A stretch of DNA of 9,913 bases from Rhodobacterales bacterium UBA5972 (GTDB taxonomy: Bacteria > Pseudomonadota > Alphaproteobacteria > Rhodobacterales > Rhodobacteraceae). Location of the stretch: NCBI GenBank assembly GCA_002430125.1, contig DJBQ01000085.1, forward strand, positions 4,821 through 14,733. Reading direction: 5' to 3'. Under the pieces are notes generated by a model. The model had not been told where the DNA came from. It did no database searches and was given only the letters and a program-made list of their open reading frames with translations. Positions 1 through 8,057 of this stretch are shown here, piece after piece; positions within the stretch are counted from its first letter, which is position 1; every line of letters starts with the position of its first letter. Both the position numbers and the translations under genes were made by a program.

Positions 1-387
1 ATCGTGATTGTCTACATGAACTGCCAGCGCGATGTAGTTGCTTTGCCATGATCGCGCCGAAAAATCGGCGACATGGGCAAGCAACTGCTGGCCGACGCTT
101 TGACCCCGGATTTTGGGATCAACCCAAAGGTCCTGCACATAGGCGCCGGGTTGGCCGCGATAGGTTGAAAAATACGGAAAAAACAACGCCAGTCCAATCG
201 CGTCTGACTGGTGTTCTGCAATAACGCAATGAAACAAAACCCGATCCCCAAAACCATGCTGAAGAATGGTTTGCGGGTCAGAAACGAAGGCATCGCCAAA
301 CCCCAGATGACCTGCCAACCCCTTGAGCATCCGGCTGATCTGGGGGGCATCTATTTTGGAAGCAATCCGGGTCGTTATCATTGTCAT
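1..387 (-). CDS. GNAT-family N-acetyltransferase (C-terminus beyond the left edge)
   Basis: Read on the minus strand, this frame is open to the window edge and gives about 129 residues of a GNAT fold. Seen: an N-terminal segment of the kind that opens GNAT proteins (TRIASKIDAPQISRML), a central strand and turn FFPYFSTYRGQPGAYVQDLWV, and the acetyl-CoA pyrophosphate-binding motif RGQSVG at about residues 94-99, followed by helix QQLLAHVADF. It should transfer an acetyl group from acetyl-CoA to an amine; the substrate cannot be told. FSTYRGxPGxYxxDL is typical of the small diamine or amino-acid acetyltransferase subgroup. The start is uncertain: ATG at 387 or 381 fits the family N-terminus, while ATGs at 468 and 465, behind a GGGA at about 6 bases, would add 26-27 residues. 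The extreme C-terminus is missing only because the window ends. It diverges from the oxidoreductase at 600. Confidence 0.85.
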   Translation of the reverse strand, partial: MTMITTRIASKIDAPQISRMLKGLAGHLGFGDAFVSDPQTILQHGFGDRVLFHCVIAEHQSDAIGLALFFPYFSTYRGQPGAYVQDLWVDPKIRGQSVGQQLLAHVADFSARSWQSNYIALAVHVDNHD

Positions 388-599
388 TCCCGGATCCGTT
401 CGTCGCAAAGGGTCGAAAATCAGTCCAATAGTAAATTTTGGATCTGTATTTGCACAGGTCGTCATCATTGACGTCCCACGCTTGTACTGCAACCGATTTT
501 ATTGCGAAATGCCGGCCACAGACCAGCTGCCAGGTTGGTAGTGGTTTACCAGCCGCCGTCAATCGGCCTAATCTGCCTGAGTAAACTCATTCAGGTGTC

Positions 600-1592
600 A
601 TGATGATTCCCTATTCTTTGTTGGACCTCGCGCCCGTTCCCGAAGGGTTCACCATAGCCGACGCACTGGGCAATACGATTGATCTTGCGCAACACGCGGA
701 AAGCCTCGGCTATCACCGCTATTGGCTGGCGGAACATCACAATATGCCCGGTATCGCCAGTGCCGCGACCTCTGTTCTGATCGGCCGTGTTGCAGCGGCC
801 ACAAAAACCATCAGGGTCGGGTCCGGCGGCGTCATGCTGCCCAATCACGCGCCCTTGGTCGTGGCCGAACAATTTGGCACGCTTGCGACGCTGTTCCCTG
901 ACCGCATTGATCTGGGGATTGGCCGGGCACCCGGAACGGATATGGCCACGGCAAGGGCTTTGCGGCGAACGCTGCAAGATGCCGATGGGTTCGTTCAGGA
1001 TGTGATTGAGTTGATAAGCTATTTTGGCGACGATCAGGCCGATGCACGCGTTAGGGCAGTGCCCGGAGCTGGTACAAACGTGCCGGTCTGGATATTAGGC
1101 TCAAGCCTTTACGGCGCACAATTGGCGGCGCATTTCGGTTTGCCCTACGCCTTTGCCTCGCATTTTGCCCCGGCGGCTTTGGAACAGGCGCTGGAGATTT
1201 ATCGCCGATCGTTTCAGCCATCGGCCTCGCTGCAGTCGCCCAAGTTCATGCTGGCGATCAACGTGTTCGCAGCCGAAAGCGACACACAGGCACAGTTTCT
1301 GAAAACCTCGGTGCAGCAGGCATTTGCCAATCTGCGCAGTGGCCAGCCCGGTCTGTTGCCGCGCCCGGTTGAAACTTTGCCAGCATCAATTTCGCCTGCC
1401 ATGCGCGAAAATATTGACGAGGCGCTGTCGTGTTCGGCTACGGGATCGCCCGAGAGTGTGAAACGGCAATTGGCGGCGCTTTTGGAGCGCTACAATCCCG
1501 ATGAGGTCATTCTTGCCGGGCAAATACACGATCATCAGGCACGCAAGCATTCGTTTGAAATTGCAGCGACAGCGATGAATGCTTTGATGTAA
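600..1592 (+). CDS. LLM-class flavin-dependent oxidoreductase (luciferase-like)
   Basis: A 330-residue protein of the bacterial luciferase-like monooxygenase superfamily, single-component group related to the MsnO8/YhbW type (TIGR03558-like). Such proteins are TIM barrels that use reduced FMN to oxidise a small organic substrate; the substrate here is unknown. Seen: [13 protein letters not shown] at the N-terminus, [13 protein letters not shown] at about residues 43-55, a [20 protein letters not shown] strand-helix at about 73-92, then [15 protein letters not shown] at about 98-112, all in the order usual for this family, and the length is normal. Two adjacent ATGs (600 and 603) could start it; AGGTG about 3 bases upstream of 600 is a weak Shine-Dalgarno. 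The next gene begins 50 bases downstream on the same strand, so co-transcription is possible. No catalytic residue can be called with confidence. Confidence 0.9.
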   Translation: MMIPYSLLDLAPVPEGFTIADALGNTIDLAQHAESLGYHRYWLAEHHNMPGIASAATSVLIGRVAAATKTIRVGSGGVMLPNHAPLVVAEQFGTLATLFPDRIDLGIGRAPGTDMATARALRRTLQDADGFVQDVIELISYFGDDQADARVRAVPGAGTNVPVWILGSSLYGAQLAAHFGLPYAFASHFAPAALEQALEIYRRSFQPSASLQSPKFMLAINVFAAESDTQAQFLKTSVQQAFANLRSGQPGLLPRPVETLPASISPAMRENIDEALSCSATGSPESVKRQLAALLERYNPDEVILAGQIHDHQARKHSFEIAATAMNALM

Positions 1593-1642
1593 GTTGCGCT
1601 TTACCGTAGTGATCACCGCTGACCAAACCCAGAAAGACCGCA

Positions 1643-2035
1643 ATGTCAGACTCCAAACAAACCATGTATCCAAGCCTGAACGTTCTTGGGGAACCCCTGA
1701 AGCCTTGTTCAACCAAGCCGCTGACCGGATTTTTCCGCGATGGGTGTTGTAACACCAGCGCGGTTGACGTTGGCAAGCATACGGTTTGCTGTCAGGTTAC
1801 AGACGAGTTTCTGGCCTTGTCAAAGTACCTTGGCAACGACCTTTCGACATCGCGGCCAGAATATGGTTTTGTCGGCTTAAAGGCGGGCGACCGGTGGTGC
1901 CTGTGTGCAGATCGCTGGCTGCAAGCGCATGAAGAAGGTGCTGCGCCGCAGATATTGCTTGAGTGTACACATCAGAACGCGCTGGAATCGATTGCTTTTG
2001 ATATCCTGCGAAAATCAGCGCTTGATATGAATTGA
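1643..2035 (+). CDS. DUF2237 family cysteine-rich protein
   Basis: A 130-residue protein matching the DUF2237 (COG3651) family as remembered: NVLGEPLKPCSTKPLTGFFR near the N-terminus, then DGCCNT, HTVCCQVTDEFL, GNDLSTSRPEYGF, GDRWCLCADRW and a final LECTHQNALE. Cysteines lie at 22, 35, 36, 49, 50, 86, 88 and 108. The family usually has CCNT and WCLC, so those are conserved; the doubled CC at 49-50 is where many members have a single Cys. The function of the family is unknown. The cysteine pattern suggests metal binding or disulphides, but that is inference. No signal peptide is visible, so it is probably cytoplasmic. GAAAGA lies about 7 bases upstream of the ATG. It may share a transcript with the preceding oxidoreductase. 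Confidence 0.9.
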   Translation: MSDSKQTMYPSLNVLGEPLKPCSTKPLTGFFRDGCCNTSAVDVGKHTVCCQVTDEFLALSKYLGNDLSTSRPEYGFVGLKAGDRWCLCADRWLQAHEEGAAPQILLECTHQNALESIAFDILRKSALDMN

Positions 2036-2064
2036 CTGGTTTCCGGACCAACCACCTACCAGAT

Positions 2065-2099
2065 CAAGTGGCTGCCGCGGGTTAAGGATCAACCACTTG
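2065..2099. repeat. Inverted repeat between DUF2237 gene and aroQ
   Basis: CAAGTGG (2065-2071) and CCACTTG (2093-2099) are perfect 7-base arms around a 21-base loop, 29 bases after the DUF2237 stop codon. No T-run follows, so an intrinsic terminator is not well supported. It could be a weak transcript-end hairpin, an operator, or chance. Confidence 0.25.
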
Positions 2100-2199
2100 C
2101 TATAGGCGCGGGGAAACGGCATATTTGCCGCAGTCTTAACGCCGAAATACAGGCTGGAATCGCTGTCGGCGCCTGAAACGGGCGAACACGGGTAAAACA

Positions 2200-2637
2200 A
2201 TGACTAAAACAATCTATATACTGAACGGTCCGAACCTTAATCTTTTAGGTAAACGTCAGCCCGAGATTTATGGACACGATACGTTGCAAGACGTCGAACG
2301 GAATTGTGCGGCAGTTGGGGCTGAAGTGGGGCTTGTAATCCGGCAGTTCCAGTCAAATTGGGAAGGCCAGATCGTTGAGTGGATCCATGAAGCGCGCGAT
2401 CAAGCTGCCGGGATTATCATCAACCCGGCGGCGCTGACCCATACGTCTATTGCCGTTTTGGACGCGTTGAACGCGTTTGAAGGTCCGGTTCTTGAGGTCC
2501 ATATATCCAATGTTCACAAACGTGAAAGGTTCCGGCACCATTCCTATGTTAGTCTTCGGGCAGATGGTGTGATTGCTGGGTTCGGGATCGAAGGATACGT
2601 GCTGGCAATGCGGCGGATGGCGACAGTGCTGAGCTGA
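2200..2637 (+). CDS. aroQ: Type II 3-dehydroquinate dehydratase
   Basis: A 145-residue, full-length class II dehydroquinase. It interconverts 3-dehydroquinate and 3-dehydroshikimate, in the shikimate pathway or, in the reverse context, in quinate catabolism; the family forms dodecamers in the cytoplasm. Seen: [10 protein letters not shown] (residues 8-17), then R19 and the catalytic Tyr24 in RQPEIYG, N75, H81 in THTS, H101 in EVHISNVH, and R112 in RFRHHSY. These match the classical active-site set at the same numbering as the Mycobacterium enzyme. Two positions deviate: the usual NPGAYTHTS is NPAALTHTS (Gly77 to Ala, Tyr79 to Leu), and SNHEG is SNWEG. The C-terminal [23 protein letters not shown] style resembles paralogues I associate with catabolic copies. 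It is not followed by accB-accC, the usual neighbours of biosynthetic aroQ in many bacteria, which also hints at a second copy. No strong Shine-Dalgarno is seen upstream of the ATG. Confidence 0.93.
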   Translation: MTKTIYILNGPNLNLLGKRQPEIYGHDTLQDVERNCAAVGAEVGLVIRQFQSNWEGQIVEWIHEARDQAAGIIINPAALTHTSIAVLDALNAFEGPVLEVHISNVHKRERFRHHSYVSLRADGVIAGFGIEGYVLAMRRMATVLS

Positions 2638-2691
2638 CCCGGTTGTTTGTTCAGATGGTGTTCAGCAAAACGAAAGGAAATGAGGTTCTTG

Positions 2692-4341
2692 ATGTTTTTG
2701 AAGCAAGCTCGGGTTAAGTCCCTATCGACGATTGGGCAACCGTCTGGTCAGGTGCACGTTGTCCAAGCGATTTTCTTTTTCCTTTTGGTGGGACTTGTCG
2801 CACTGCTTGCGATGCCGGCGTTTTCGCAAAACGTTGCCTTCAAACAAGCCATTGCCGAGGCATCAGCGTCAGATAAAGCTTTAGCTGCATTTTACAAAGG
2901 GCGGGATTTCGAACCGATTTGGACTGGCCGCAACGACAGGAAACGCCTTATGGCCTTGTTTGATGCACTAACGACTGCGCCAGATCACGGCTTGCCGATT
3001 GGCAGGTATGACGCTCAGGCGGTCAAAGCGGCTTTTTCCAAAAACACCACAGCCAAAGCCCGCGGTCAGCTTGAAGTCGAAACCTCGCGCATGTTTCTGC
3101 AATATGCCAGTGATCTGCAAACCGGTATTCTCGAACCACGCCAGATCGACAGGAATATGACCCTCAGACCGCCCCGGCGGGATCGGCTGAAAACGCTTGA
3201 GGCTTTCGTACAAAGCACGCCGGACAGCTTCCTGAAGGGGTTGATTCCAAGCAATCCTGATTACACCCGGCTTTTAAAAGAAAAAGCGCGGATGGAGCGC
3301 GTTGTAGGGGCAGGCGGCTGGGGGCCGACAGTCGCAGCCGACTCGTTGAAGCTGGGTGCATCCGGGCCGGAAGTTGTGGTGATGCGAAAGCGGCTGACAC
3401 AAATGAATTACGGTAACCTTGGTGCGTCGCCCGTCTATGACGAGGGATTGCAACGCACAATCGAAGCGTTTCAAATTGATCATGGACTGAATGCGGACGG
3501 AGTCGCGGGTAAAGTGACGCTTAGTGCGATCAATACTTCCCCGGAAACCCGGCTGAAGCAGGTTATCATTGCGCTTGAACGATTGCGCTGGCTAAACAAG
3601 GCGCTGGGTAAGCGACATATCATCGTCAACGAGGCGGCCTTTACGGCCACGGTTTTCGACAACGGAAAACCAAGTTTTGAAACACGGGTGGTTGTCGGAA
3701 AGCCCGGCCGTTGGCGCACGCCTGAATTTGAAGAGGCCATGACACATCTGATTGTGAACCCGTCATGGTTCGTGCCGGACTCCATTGCCGGGGGCGAGTA
3801 CCTGCCGCAGTTGCGCGAGAATCCGGGTGCACTTGAACGGCAAGGTATCATTATGACCGATGCAGATGGTCATGTGGTCGATTCCACGACCGTTGACTAT
3901 TCGGCCTATACTAAAACCAATTTCCCGTACACATTGCGCCAACCACCGGGCAACGACAACGCGCTTGGTATCGTCAAGTTCATGTTCCCCAACCGTCACG
4001 CGATCTATTTGCATGACACCCCATCCAAAAGCCTGTTTGGCCGCGATATCCGCACCTATAGTCACGGATGCGTCCGGGTTCAGGACCCCTATGACTTGGC
4101 CTATACTTTGTTAGCAAAACAAAGCTCCAATCCCAAATCGTTGTTTGACAGCGCAGTTGCCAGAGGAGTTGAAACGGTCATTCAGTTGGACCAAAAAGTG
4201 CCGATCTACCTTGTTTATCATACGGCATGGGTCGGGGCTGACGGTCGACCAAACTATCGTGCTGACAGTTATTCCGTCGACGAAAAATTGTTCTCAGCTT
4301 TAGCCAAAGCAGGTGTAGTTTTACGGGGTGTCCGCGGTTGA
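2692..4341 (+). CDS. Secreted L,D-transpeptidase, YcbB/LdtD type
   Basis: A peptidoglycan cross-linking enzyme of the YkuD-fold family, acting in the periplasm to form 3-3 cross-links or attach partners to meso-diaminopimelate. Reading from ATG 2692 gives 549 residues. Seen: a basic N-region, then a hydrophobic stretch at about 24-41 and a likely cleavage after AFS45; a YcbB-style scaffold domain at about 50-210; a peptidoglycan-binding repeat at about 217-282 (LGASGPEVVVMRKRL, then FQIDHGLNADGVAG); and the catalytic domain with HDTPSK (His441) and SHGCVRV (Ser457, His458, nucleophile Cys460). The start was chosen because GAGG at 2682-2685 sits 6 bases before ATG 2692; an ATG at 2680 and a TTG at 2647 are also in frame. 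The 54-base gap after aroQ permits an operon. Nothing is truncated. Substrate choice within the cell wall cannot be read from sequence. Confidence 0.93.
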   Translation: MFLKQARVKSLSTIGQPSGQVHVVQAIFFFLLVGLVALLAMPAFSQNVAFKQAIAEASASDKALAAFYKGRDFEPIWTGRNDRKRLMALFDALTTAPDHGLPIGRYDAQAVKAAFSKNTTAKARGQLEVETSRMFLQYASDLQTGILEPRQIDRNMTLRPPRRDRLKTLEAFVQSTPDSFLKGLIPSNPDYTRLLKEKARMERVVGAGGWGPTVAADSLKLGASGPEVVVMRKRLTQMNYGNLGASPVYDEGLQRTIEAFQIDHGLNADGVAGKVTLSAINTSPETRLKQVIIALERLRWLNKALGKRHIIVNEAAFTATVFDNGKPSFETRVVVGKPGRWRTPEFEEAMTHLIVNPSWFVPDSIAGGEYLPQLRENPGALERQGIIMTDADGHVVDSTTVDYSAYTKTNFPYTLRQPPGNDNALGIVKFMFPNRHAIYLHDTPSKSLFGRDIRTYSHGCVRVQDPYDLAYTLLAKQSSNPKSLFDSAVARGVETVIQLDQKVPIYLVYHTAWVGADGRPNYRADSYSVDEKLFSALAKAGVVLRGVRG

Positions 4342-4495
4342 CTTGGCCAAAGGCGGTTATCGCATCAATGGGTTGTTGTTTCAGCCGGATGCGCCCGGCG
4401 TCCTGATTTGATGACTGCAATTGTCACAATTTAGTGCTTTCCGCAATCGAAACCCAATGGCATTGCGCGGGTAATATCCGAGAGAGATTTCGCAA

Positions 4496-4821
4496 GTGAA
4501 ACATGGACGAAATGTCATAGCGGTGCTTTGCGCCACAACTTTTAGGTAGGCTGGGCAGCAATTGGTTTCGCACAAGATAAATCCCACAGCAACCTGACAC
4601 CAGGCGCATCCGGCAAGCAAGCGGCCGCGGCGCAGCTTGCGATGGCGCCAGAACTCTATGACTATGAATTGGACGGCAAAAATGCGTTGGCTGTTCTGAC
4701 ATCTGCGCAAATCATCATATCTCTTTGCAGAAGAGCGGTCATCAATACGATGTTCGATAACGCGTTTTTTTACGTCGGAAAGTCGATTTCTCGTGCTAAA
4801 TGTTTCCGTGTTGAAAGTTGA
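4496..4821 (+). pseudogene. Probable frameshifted small secreted-protein gene
   Basis: This lies in the 503-base stretch between the transpeptidase and the dipeptidase. From GTG 4496, behind a purine-rich GAGAGA about 10 bases upstream, the frame reads VKHGRNVIAVLCATTFR and stops at TAG 4547. In another frame, open from 4546, the sequence continues VGWAAIGFAQDKSHSNL and then TPGASGKQAAAAQLAMAPE, LYDYELDGKNALAVLTSAQ, running to TGA 4819. Joined, the two parts form a textbook signal peptide (basic start, hydrophobic core, FAQ cleavage site) followed by a mature chain with coding-like codon use until about 4720. The join needs one base gained or two lost near 4544, so this is a frameshift relic or a sequencing error. 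I do not recognise the family. After about 4720 the frame looks less protein-like, so the original 3' end is probably lost. Otherwise I see nothing in 4342-4495. Confidence 0.4.
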
Positions 4822-4831
4822 ACATATTGAA

Positions 4832-4836
4832 AAGGA
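4832..4836 (+). promoter_or_regulatory. Ribosome binding site deciding the dipeptidase start
   Basis: AAGGA lies 8 bases before ATG 4845. This selects that ATG over the in-frame TTG at 4818, which has no comparable site and would place nine residues ahead of the conserved N-terminus. Confidence 0.75.
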
Positions 4837-4844
4837 TTCTGAAA

Positions 4845-5882
4845 ATGCCAACGCCTTATATCTTTGACGGCCACAACGACGCGATTTTGCGATTGTGGAA
4901 AGGCGGCGTTGCGGGCGTTGTCGAGCGGTTTCAGAATTCCGAAACCGGTCACATTGATCTTGCCAAAGCAAAAGCAGGCGGCTTGGCGGGCGGATTCTTT
5001 GCAATGTTTGTCCCGCCAGTTGAATCGTTTTCAATGCCATCGTTTACGCCGCCCTATGACGAGCCATTGCCAGCTGAGCTTGACCAACAATACGCACTGA
5101 AAATCGTCGTCGAACAAGCCGGTATCCTGTTGACGCTTGATCGTGCCGGAGTGTTGGCCGTGTGTCGAAATCACGCCGAAATTTCTTCGGCAATTGCCAA
5201 TGGCAAAATGGCGGCGATCATGCATCTGGAAGGCGCCGAGGCGATTGACCGCGAACTTATCGCCCTTGAAACGCTTTACGCCGCAGGTCTGCGGTCAATC
5301 GGCCCCGTCTGGTCACGTCCAACGGTTTTTGGCCATGGCGTGCCGTTCCGTTATCCATCTGACGGCGATACCGGTCCGGGTCTGACGCCAGAAGGCAAGG
5401 CGTTGGCTGCCCGTTGTCTGGAATTGGGAGTTATTCTGGATACAAGCCATCTGAACATCGCCGGGTTCTGGGACGTGGCCGCAGCAGGTTTGCCGCTTGT
5501 CGCCACCCATTCCAACGCCCATGCGATCAGTCCGGGCGCGCGAAACCTGACCGATGACCAATTGCGCGCTATCGGCGAAACCGGGGGTATGGTCGGCTTG
5601 AACTTCGGCACGATGTTCTTGCGGGAGGATGGCAAAGCGGCCCCTGAAGGCGGGATTGAGGCCGCAATGCGGCACTTGTCGCATATGATTGAACTGGCTG
5701 GCGAAGATCATGTCGGGCTCGGTTCGGATTTCGACGGAGCGCCGATGCCGCATAACATGGAAACCGCCGCGGCACTGCCAAATTTGCGGCAGGCGATGAA
5801 AGACCACCAGTTCGGCGAGGCGGTTATCGCCAAGATTTGCCACAAGAACTGGTTGGCTTTCATCGGCCGCACTTTGGGTTGA
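4845..5882 (+). CDS. Membrane-dipeptidase-family (M19) zinc dipeptidase
   Basis: A 345-residue metallopeptidase of family M19 (renal dipeptidase, amidohydrolase fold). It cleaves dipeptides, often with a D-residue tolerated at the C-terminal side, using two zinc ions. Seen ligand motifs in order: FDGHND with His10 and Asp12; MHLEGAEAI with bridging Glu129; LDTSHLN with His202; ATHSNAHAI with His222; and GLGSDFDG with catalytic-site Asp295. Spacing follows the mammalian enzyme closely. No signal peptide or lipobox is visible at this start, so the protein is probably cytoplasmic, unlike the anchored mammalian form. The nearest intact upstream gene makes a cell-wall transpeptidase, so recycling of wall-derived dipeptides is possible but unproven. 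It ends 52 bases from the convergent monooxygenase gene. Substrate is not determinable here. Confidence 0.93.
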   Translation: MPTPYIFDGHNDAILRLWKGGVAGVVERFQNSETGHIDLAKAKAGGLAGGFFAMFVPPVESFSMPSFTPPYDEPLPAELDQQYALKIVVEQAGILLTLDRAGVLAVCRNHAEISSAIANGKMAAIMHLEGAEAIDRELIALETLYAAGLRSIGPVWSRPTVFGHGVPFRYPSDGDTGPGLTPEGKALAARCLELGVILDTSHLNIAGFWDVAAAGLPLVATHSNAHAISPGARNLTDDQLRAIGETGGMVGLNFGTMFLREDGKAAPEGGIEAAMRHLSHMIELAGEDHVGLGSDFDGAPMPHNMETAAALPNLRQAMKDHQFGEAVIAKICHKNWLAFIGRTLG

Positions 5883-5897
5883 GGTGCGGTTTTAGGT

Positions 5898-5921
5898 CAG
5901 TTTTGAAAATGCATTAAACTG
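5898..5921. terminator. Possible bidirectional hairpin between convergent genes
   Basis: CAGTTT (5898-5903) and AAACTG (5916-5921) form a 6-bp stem around a 12-base loop, in the short gap between the converging dipeptidase and monooxygenase genes. The stem is AT-rich and weak, and there is no clean T-run on either side, so the call rests mainly on position. Confidence 0.25.
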
Positions 5922-5934
5922 GATTTAGTGGCCT

Positions 5935-7848
5935 TTACACCATAAACCTTGCAAAGAAATCTCCCAACTCGGCATAAGCATCCATAGGTAGAATATGCGC
6001 AACATACTGGTCGGGGCGGACGATCAGAATACAGCCCTGCTGCCGATCAATTCCGCGCACGGAAAAGATATCTTGCGCGTTCTTCAGGTCAGCACAGAAC
6101 ATCTTTTCGTAATCTATCAGCCCATACCGGCCTTTTCGGGGCAACAACAATTCCGGCATTTTCGCAACCATCAGGTCACGGTGGTACTGCTGGAACACGG
6201 CGCGTAAATCAATCACAGCGTCAATGTCCTGACCAGCGGGCGTGAATTTGCGGATTGGTGAGGCGGACGATGTGGTCAGGAACGTACACAAATCACGGAT
6301 ATTTGAACGCTCACCGCTGGGGTCTTCATCGCCTGAAAAAGCATAAATATGCCAGCGAGTATCTGCCTTTATCGTGTGCCCCAGATGCATCGGCCTGCCG
6401 TCTGCCAACCGGATGACGGGGGCCGAATGAAACCGGGTGCCAATCTCAAAGCCTGTCGCCAGATGCTGCCAGGTTGTGGCTCCGGTTAAATCCGAGGTCT
6501 GATACTTCACCGACAATCCCGCCGTATAGCGGCCATGTTCAACGAAGTATTTCTGAAACAACGGCGCTTCATCGCCGGGCCGGGTTTCAGTTTCCTCAGG
6601 CTTGGCACTGATGATCTTTGCCCATTCGCGGTCAAAATCAATCAGGTCTTTGGCCACCAGTTGCCGTTCAGCAGAATAACTGTGCAACAGGGCAGGTGCC
6701 GCGCGCCCCTGTAAAACCGAAATCAATTTCCAGCCAAGATTAAAGCTGTCACCCATCGAGACGTTCATGCCCTGACCCGCCTTGGGGCTGTGAGTGTGGC
6801 AGGCGTCACCGGTAATGAATACGCACGGAAGTTGGGTTTTGATTTGACCTGCGGGCACATTATCGAACTTGTCGGTGAGACGCTGGCCGATTTCATAAAC
6901 CGACCACCAGACGACCTCTTTTACATCAAGGGAATAGGGGTGGAAAATCCTGTTCGCTGCCGTCACCAGTTCGTCGACGGTGATTTTCTTGTTCCGGACG
7001 CGTTCGGTTTCGCCCAGTTCGTCTAGCTCTATATAGAGCCGTACCAGATAGCCGCCCTCGCGCGGGATAATCACGATGTTGCCGGCGCTATTGGACTTAA
7101 TGAGTGTTTTCAGGCGAATATCCGGAAAATTTGTCACGGCCAAAACGTCCATAACGCCCCAAGCCTGATTGGCCGAATCACCCTCTAACGCACGCCCGAT
7201 AGCAGTCCGCACGGCGCTGCGTGCACCATCACACCCAACAACATAGCGCGCCCGCACGGTTTCAATTTCGCCGGTATGTTCGCCGTTCAGCCGTTCAAGT
7301 TTGACCGTAACGGGATAATCGGTGGCACCATTGTCAACGTGAAGGTCAATCAGCTGACGCGAATAATTCGGCACAAGTCTTGAGGGTGCATTTCTCATTA
7401 CCTCGAGATACATATCATGAACCCGCGCCTGATTAAGGATCACGTGCGGCATTTCGGAAAGGCCGTCCTCGACATCCTGAATGCGGCCGGTGCGTTCGAT
7501 TACGTCGGGTTGGCCTGATTTTGGTTTCCAAAACGTTGTTTCGTTGACCCAATACGCCTCCTTCAAGACACGGTCAGCAAATCCAAAGGTGTTGAACATT
7601 TCCATTGATCGGCAAGACACACCGTCTGCCTGACCCTTTGCGATCGGTCCATCTTTTTGCTCGACGATGCGGGTGCGAATGCCGGGAAACGCCGCCAGTT
7701 GCGCGGCCAAAGTAAGTCCTGCTGGCCCGCTGCCAACGATCAGAACATCCAGTTCTTTTGGCAGGCTGGCATGTTTTTCGGCCAGGTCGTTAGTGGCGTT
7801 CGAAACCTCGGGGTTGCCCGGCTGGAATCCATTTAGATGAAATTGCAT
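5935..7848 (-). CDS. mobA: 3-hydroxybenzoate 4-monooxygenase-like flavoprotein
   Basis: A 637-residue FAD-dependent aromatic hydroxylase of the phenol 2-monooxygenase group. By recalled similarity along the whole length it resembles MobA of Comamonas testosteroni, which hydroxylates 3-hydroxybenzoate to protocatechuate with NADPH and O2. Seen: GSGPAG dinucleotide fold (residues 39-44) after an N-terminal tail MQFHLNGF also present in MobA; GQADG with Asp75; His135; Lys247; the NAD(P)H/FAD motif GCDGARSAVR (205-214); the FAD-ribityl motif ITGDACHTHSPKAGQG (345-360); and a C-terminal thioredoxin-like dimerisation domain from about 450 ending near RPDQYVAHILP. Asp75, His135, Lys247 and Tyr272 coincide, within one position, with active-site residues I remember for the Comamonas structure. 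GAAAGGA precedes the ATG by about 7 bases. It is divergent from a MarR-type gene, as mobA is from mobR. A related phenol hydroxylase with another meta-substituted substrate remains possible. Confidence 0.88.
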   Translation of the reverse strand: MQFHLNGFQPGNPEVSNATNDLAEKHASLPKELDVLIVGSGPAGLTLAAQLAAFPGIRTRIVEQKDGPIAKGQADGVSCRSMEMFNTFGFADRVLKEAYWVNETTFWKPKSGQPDVIERTGRIQDVEDGLSEMPHVILNQARVHDMYLEVMRNAPSRLVPNYSRQLIDLHVDNGATDYPVTVKLERLNGEHTGEIETVRARYVVGCDGARSAVRTAIGRALEGDSANQAWGVMDVLAVTNFPDIRLKTLIKSNSAGNIVIIPREGGYLVRLYIELDELGETERVRNKKITVDELVTAANRIFHPYSLDVKEVVWWSVYEIGQRLTDKFDNVPAGQIKTQLPCVFITGDACHTHSPKAGQGMNVSMGDSFNLGWKLISVLQGRAAPALLHSYSAERQLVAKDLIDFDREWAKIISAKPEETETRPGDEAPLFQKYFVEHGRYTAGLSVKYQTSDLTGATTWQHLATGFEIGTRFHSAPVIRLADGRPMHLGHTIKADTRWHIYAFSGDEDPSGERSNIRDLCTFLTTSSASPIRKFTPAGQDIDAVIDLRAVFQQYHRDLMVAKMPELLLPRKGRYGLIDYEKMFCADLKNAQDIFSVRGIDRQQGCILIVRPDQYVAHILPMDAYAELGDFFARFMV

Positions 7849-7900
7849 GTGGGGTTCCTTTCGACGGCCCTTGGCGTAAAAGGCTGAGCCATCCGTGTTT

Positions 7901-7926
7901 ATTAGTAAGTTTACATACTAACTAAT
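7901..7926. promoter_or_regulatory. Imperfect 26-bp palindrome, probable MarR-family operator
   Basis: ATTAGTAAGT (7901-7910) faces ACTAACTAAT (7917-7926), the reverse complement of ATTAGTTAGT. The arms match at 9 of 10 positions around a 6-base centre. It lies about 53 bases upstream of the monooxygenase start, in the AT-rich divergent gap. MarR dimers bind such palindromes, so this is the best candidate site for the adjacent regulator, probably overlapping the monooxygenase promoter. No -35/-10 pair on either strand is good enough to place. Confidence 0.65.
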
Positions 7927-7982
7927 CTAGAAAAAAAGATAAGTATACATATTTTATTATTTGCACTAAAAGAGTGAGACGC

Positions 7983-8002
7983 AGTCGATTAGTCGATTAG
8001 TC
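7983..8002. repeat. Tandem 8-base repeat AGTCGATT
   Basis: AGTCGATT occurs twice in tandem, followed by a partial AGTC. The array runs into the half-site at 7996 and may have arisen by duplication of half of that operator element. Confidence 0.6.
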
Positions 8003-8005
8003 AGT
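7996..8005 (+). promoter_or_regulatory. Third ATTAGTNAGT half-site, near the regulator start
   Basis: ATTAGTCAGT matches both arms of the 7901-7926 palindrome at every position except the variable seventh base. It has no opposing arm downstream. It sits 52 bases before the MarR-type ATG, where binding could autoregulate that gene. Confidence 0.45.
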
Positions 8006-8057
8006 TGGCAAGAGAAACAGACCTCCAGCTTGAAAAAATAGGAGTGTGAAGGGCTAA

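Noticed and set aside
482..510. Possible -35 (TTGTAC) upstream of the luciferase-like gene
   Set aside because: No acceptable -10 element at 16-18 bases downstream, so a promoter cannot be placed.
2015..2200. 61-codon minus-strand frame filling the gap upstream of aroQ
   Set aside because: No ribosome site and no recognisable motif; overlaps the end of the DUF2237 gene. Too little support to call a gene.
4384..4399. GCCGG / CCGGC hairpin after the L,D-transpeptidase
   Set aside because: Only a 5-bp stem and no T-run; it is in the right place for a terminator but the structure is not convincing.
4381..5040. Long minus-strand open frame of 219 codons over the gap and the dipeptidase start
   Set aside because: Its composition is Arg/Cys-rich as expected of an antisense shadow, it overlaps the well-supported dipeptidase N-terminus, and no family is recognisable.
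5313..5843. 176-codon minus-strand open frame
   Set aside because: It lies wholly inside the M19 dipeptidase gene, whose zinc motifs fix the true frame.
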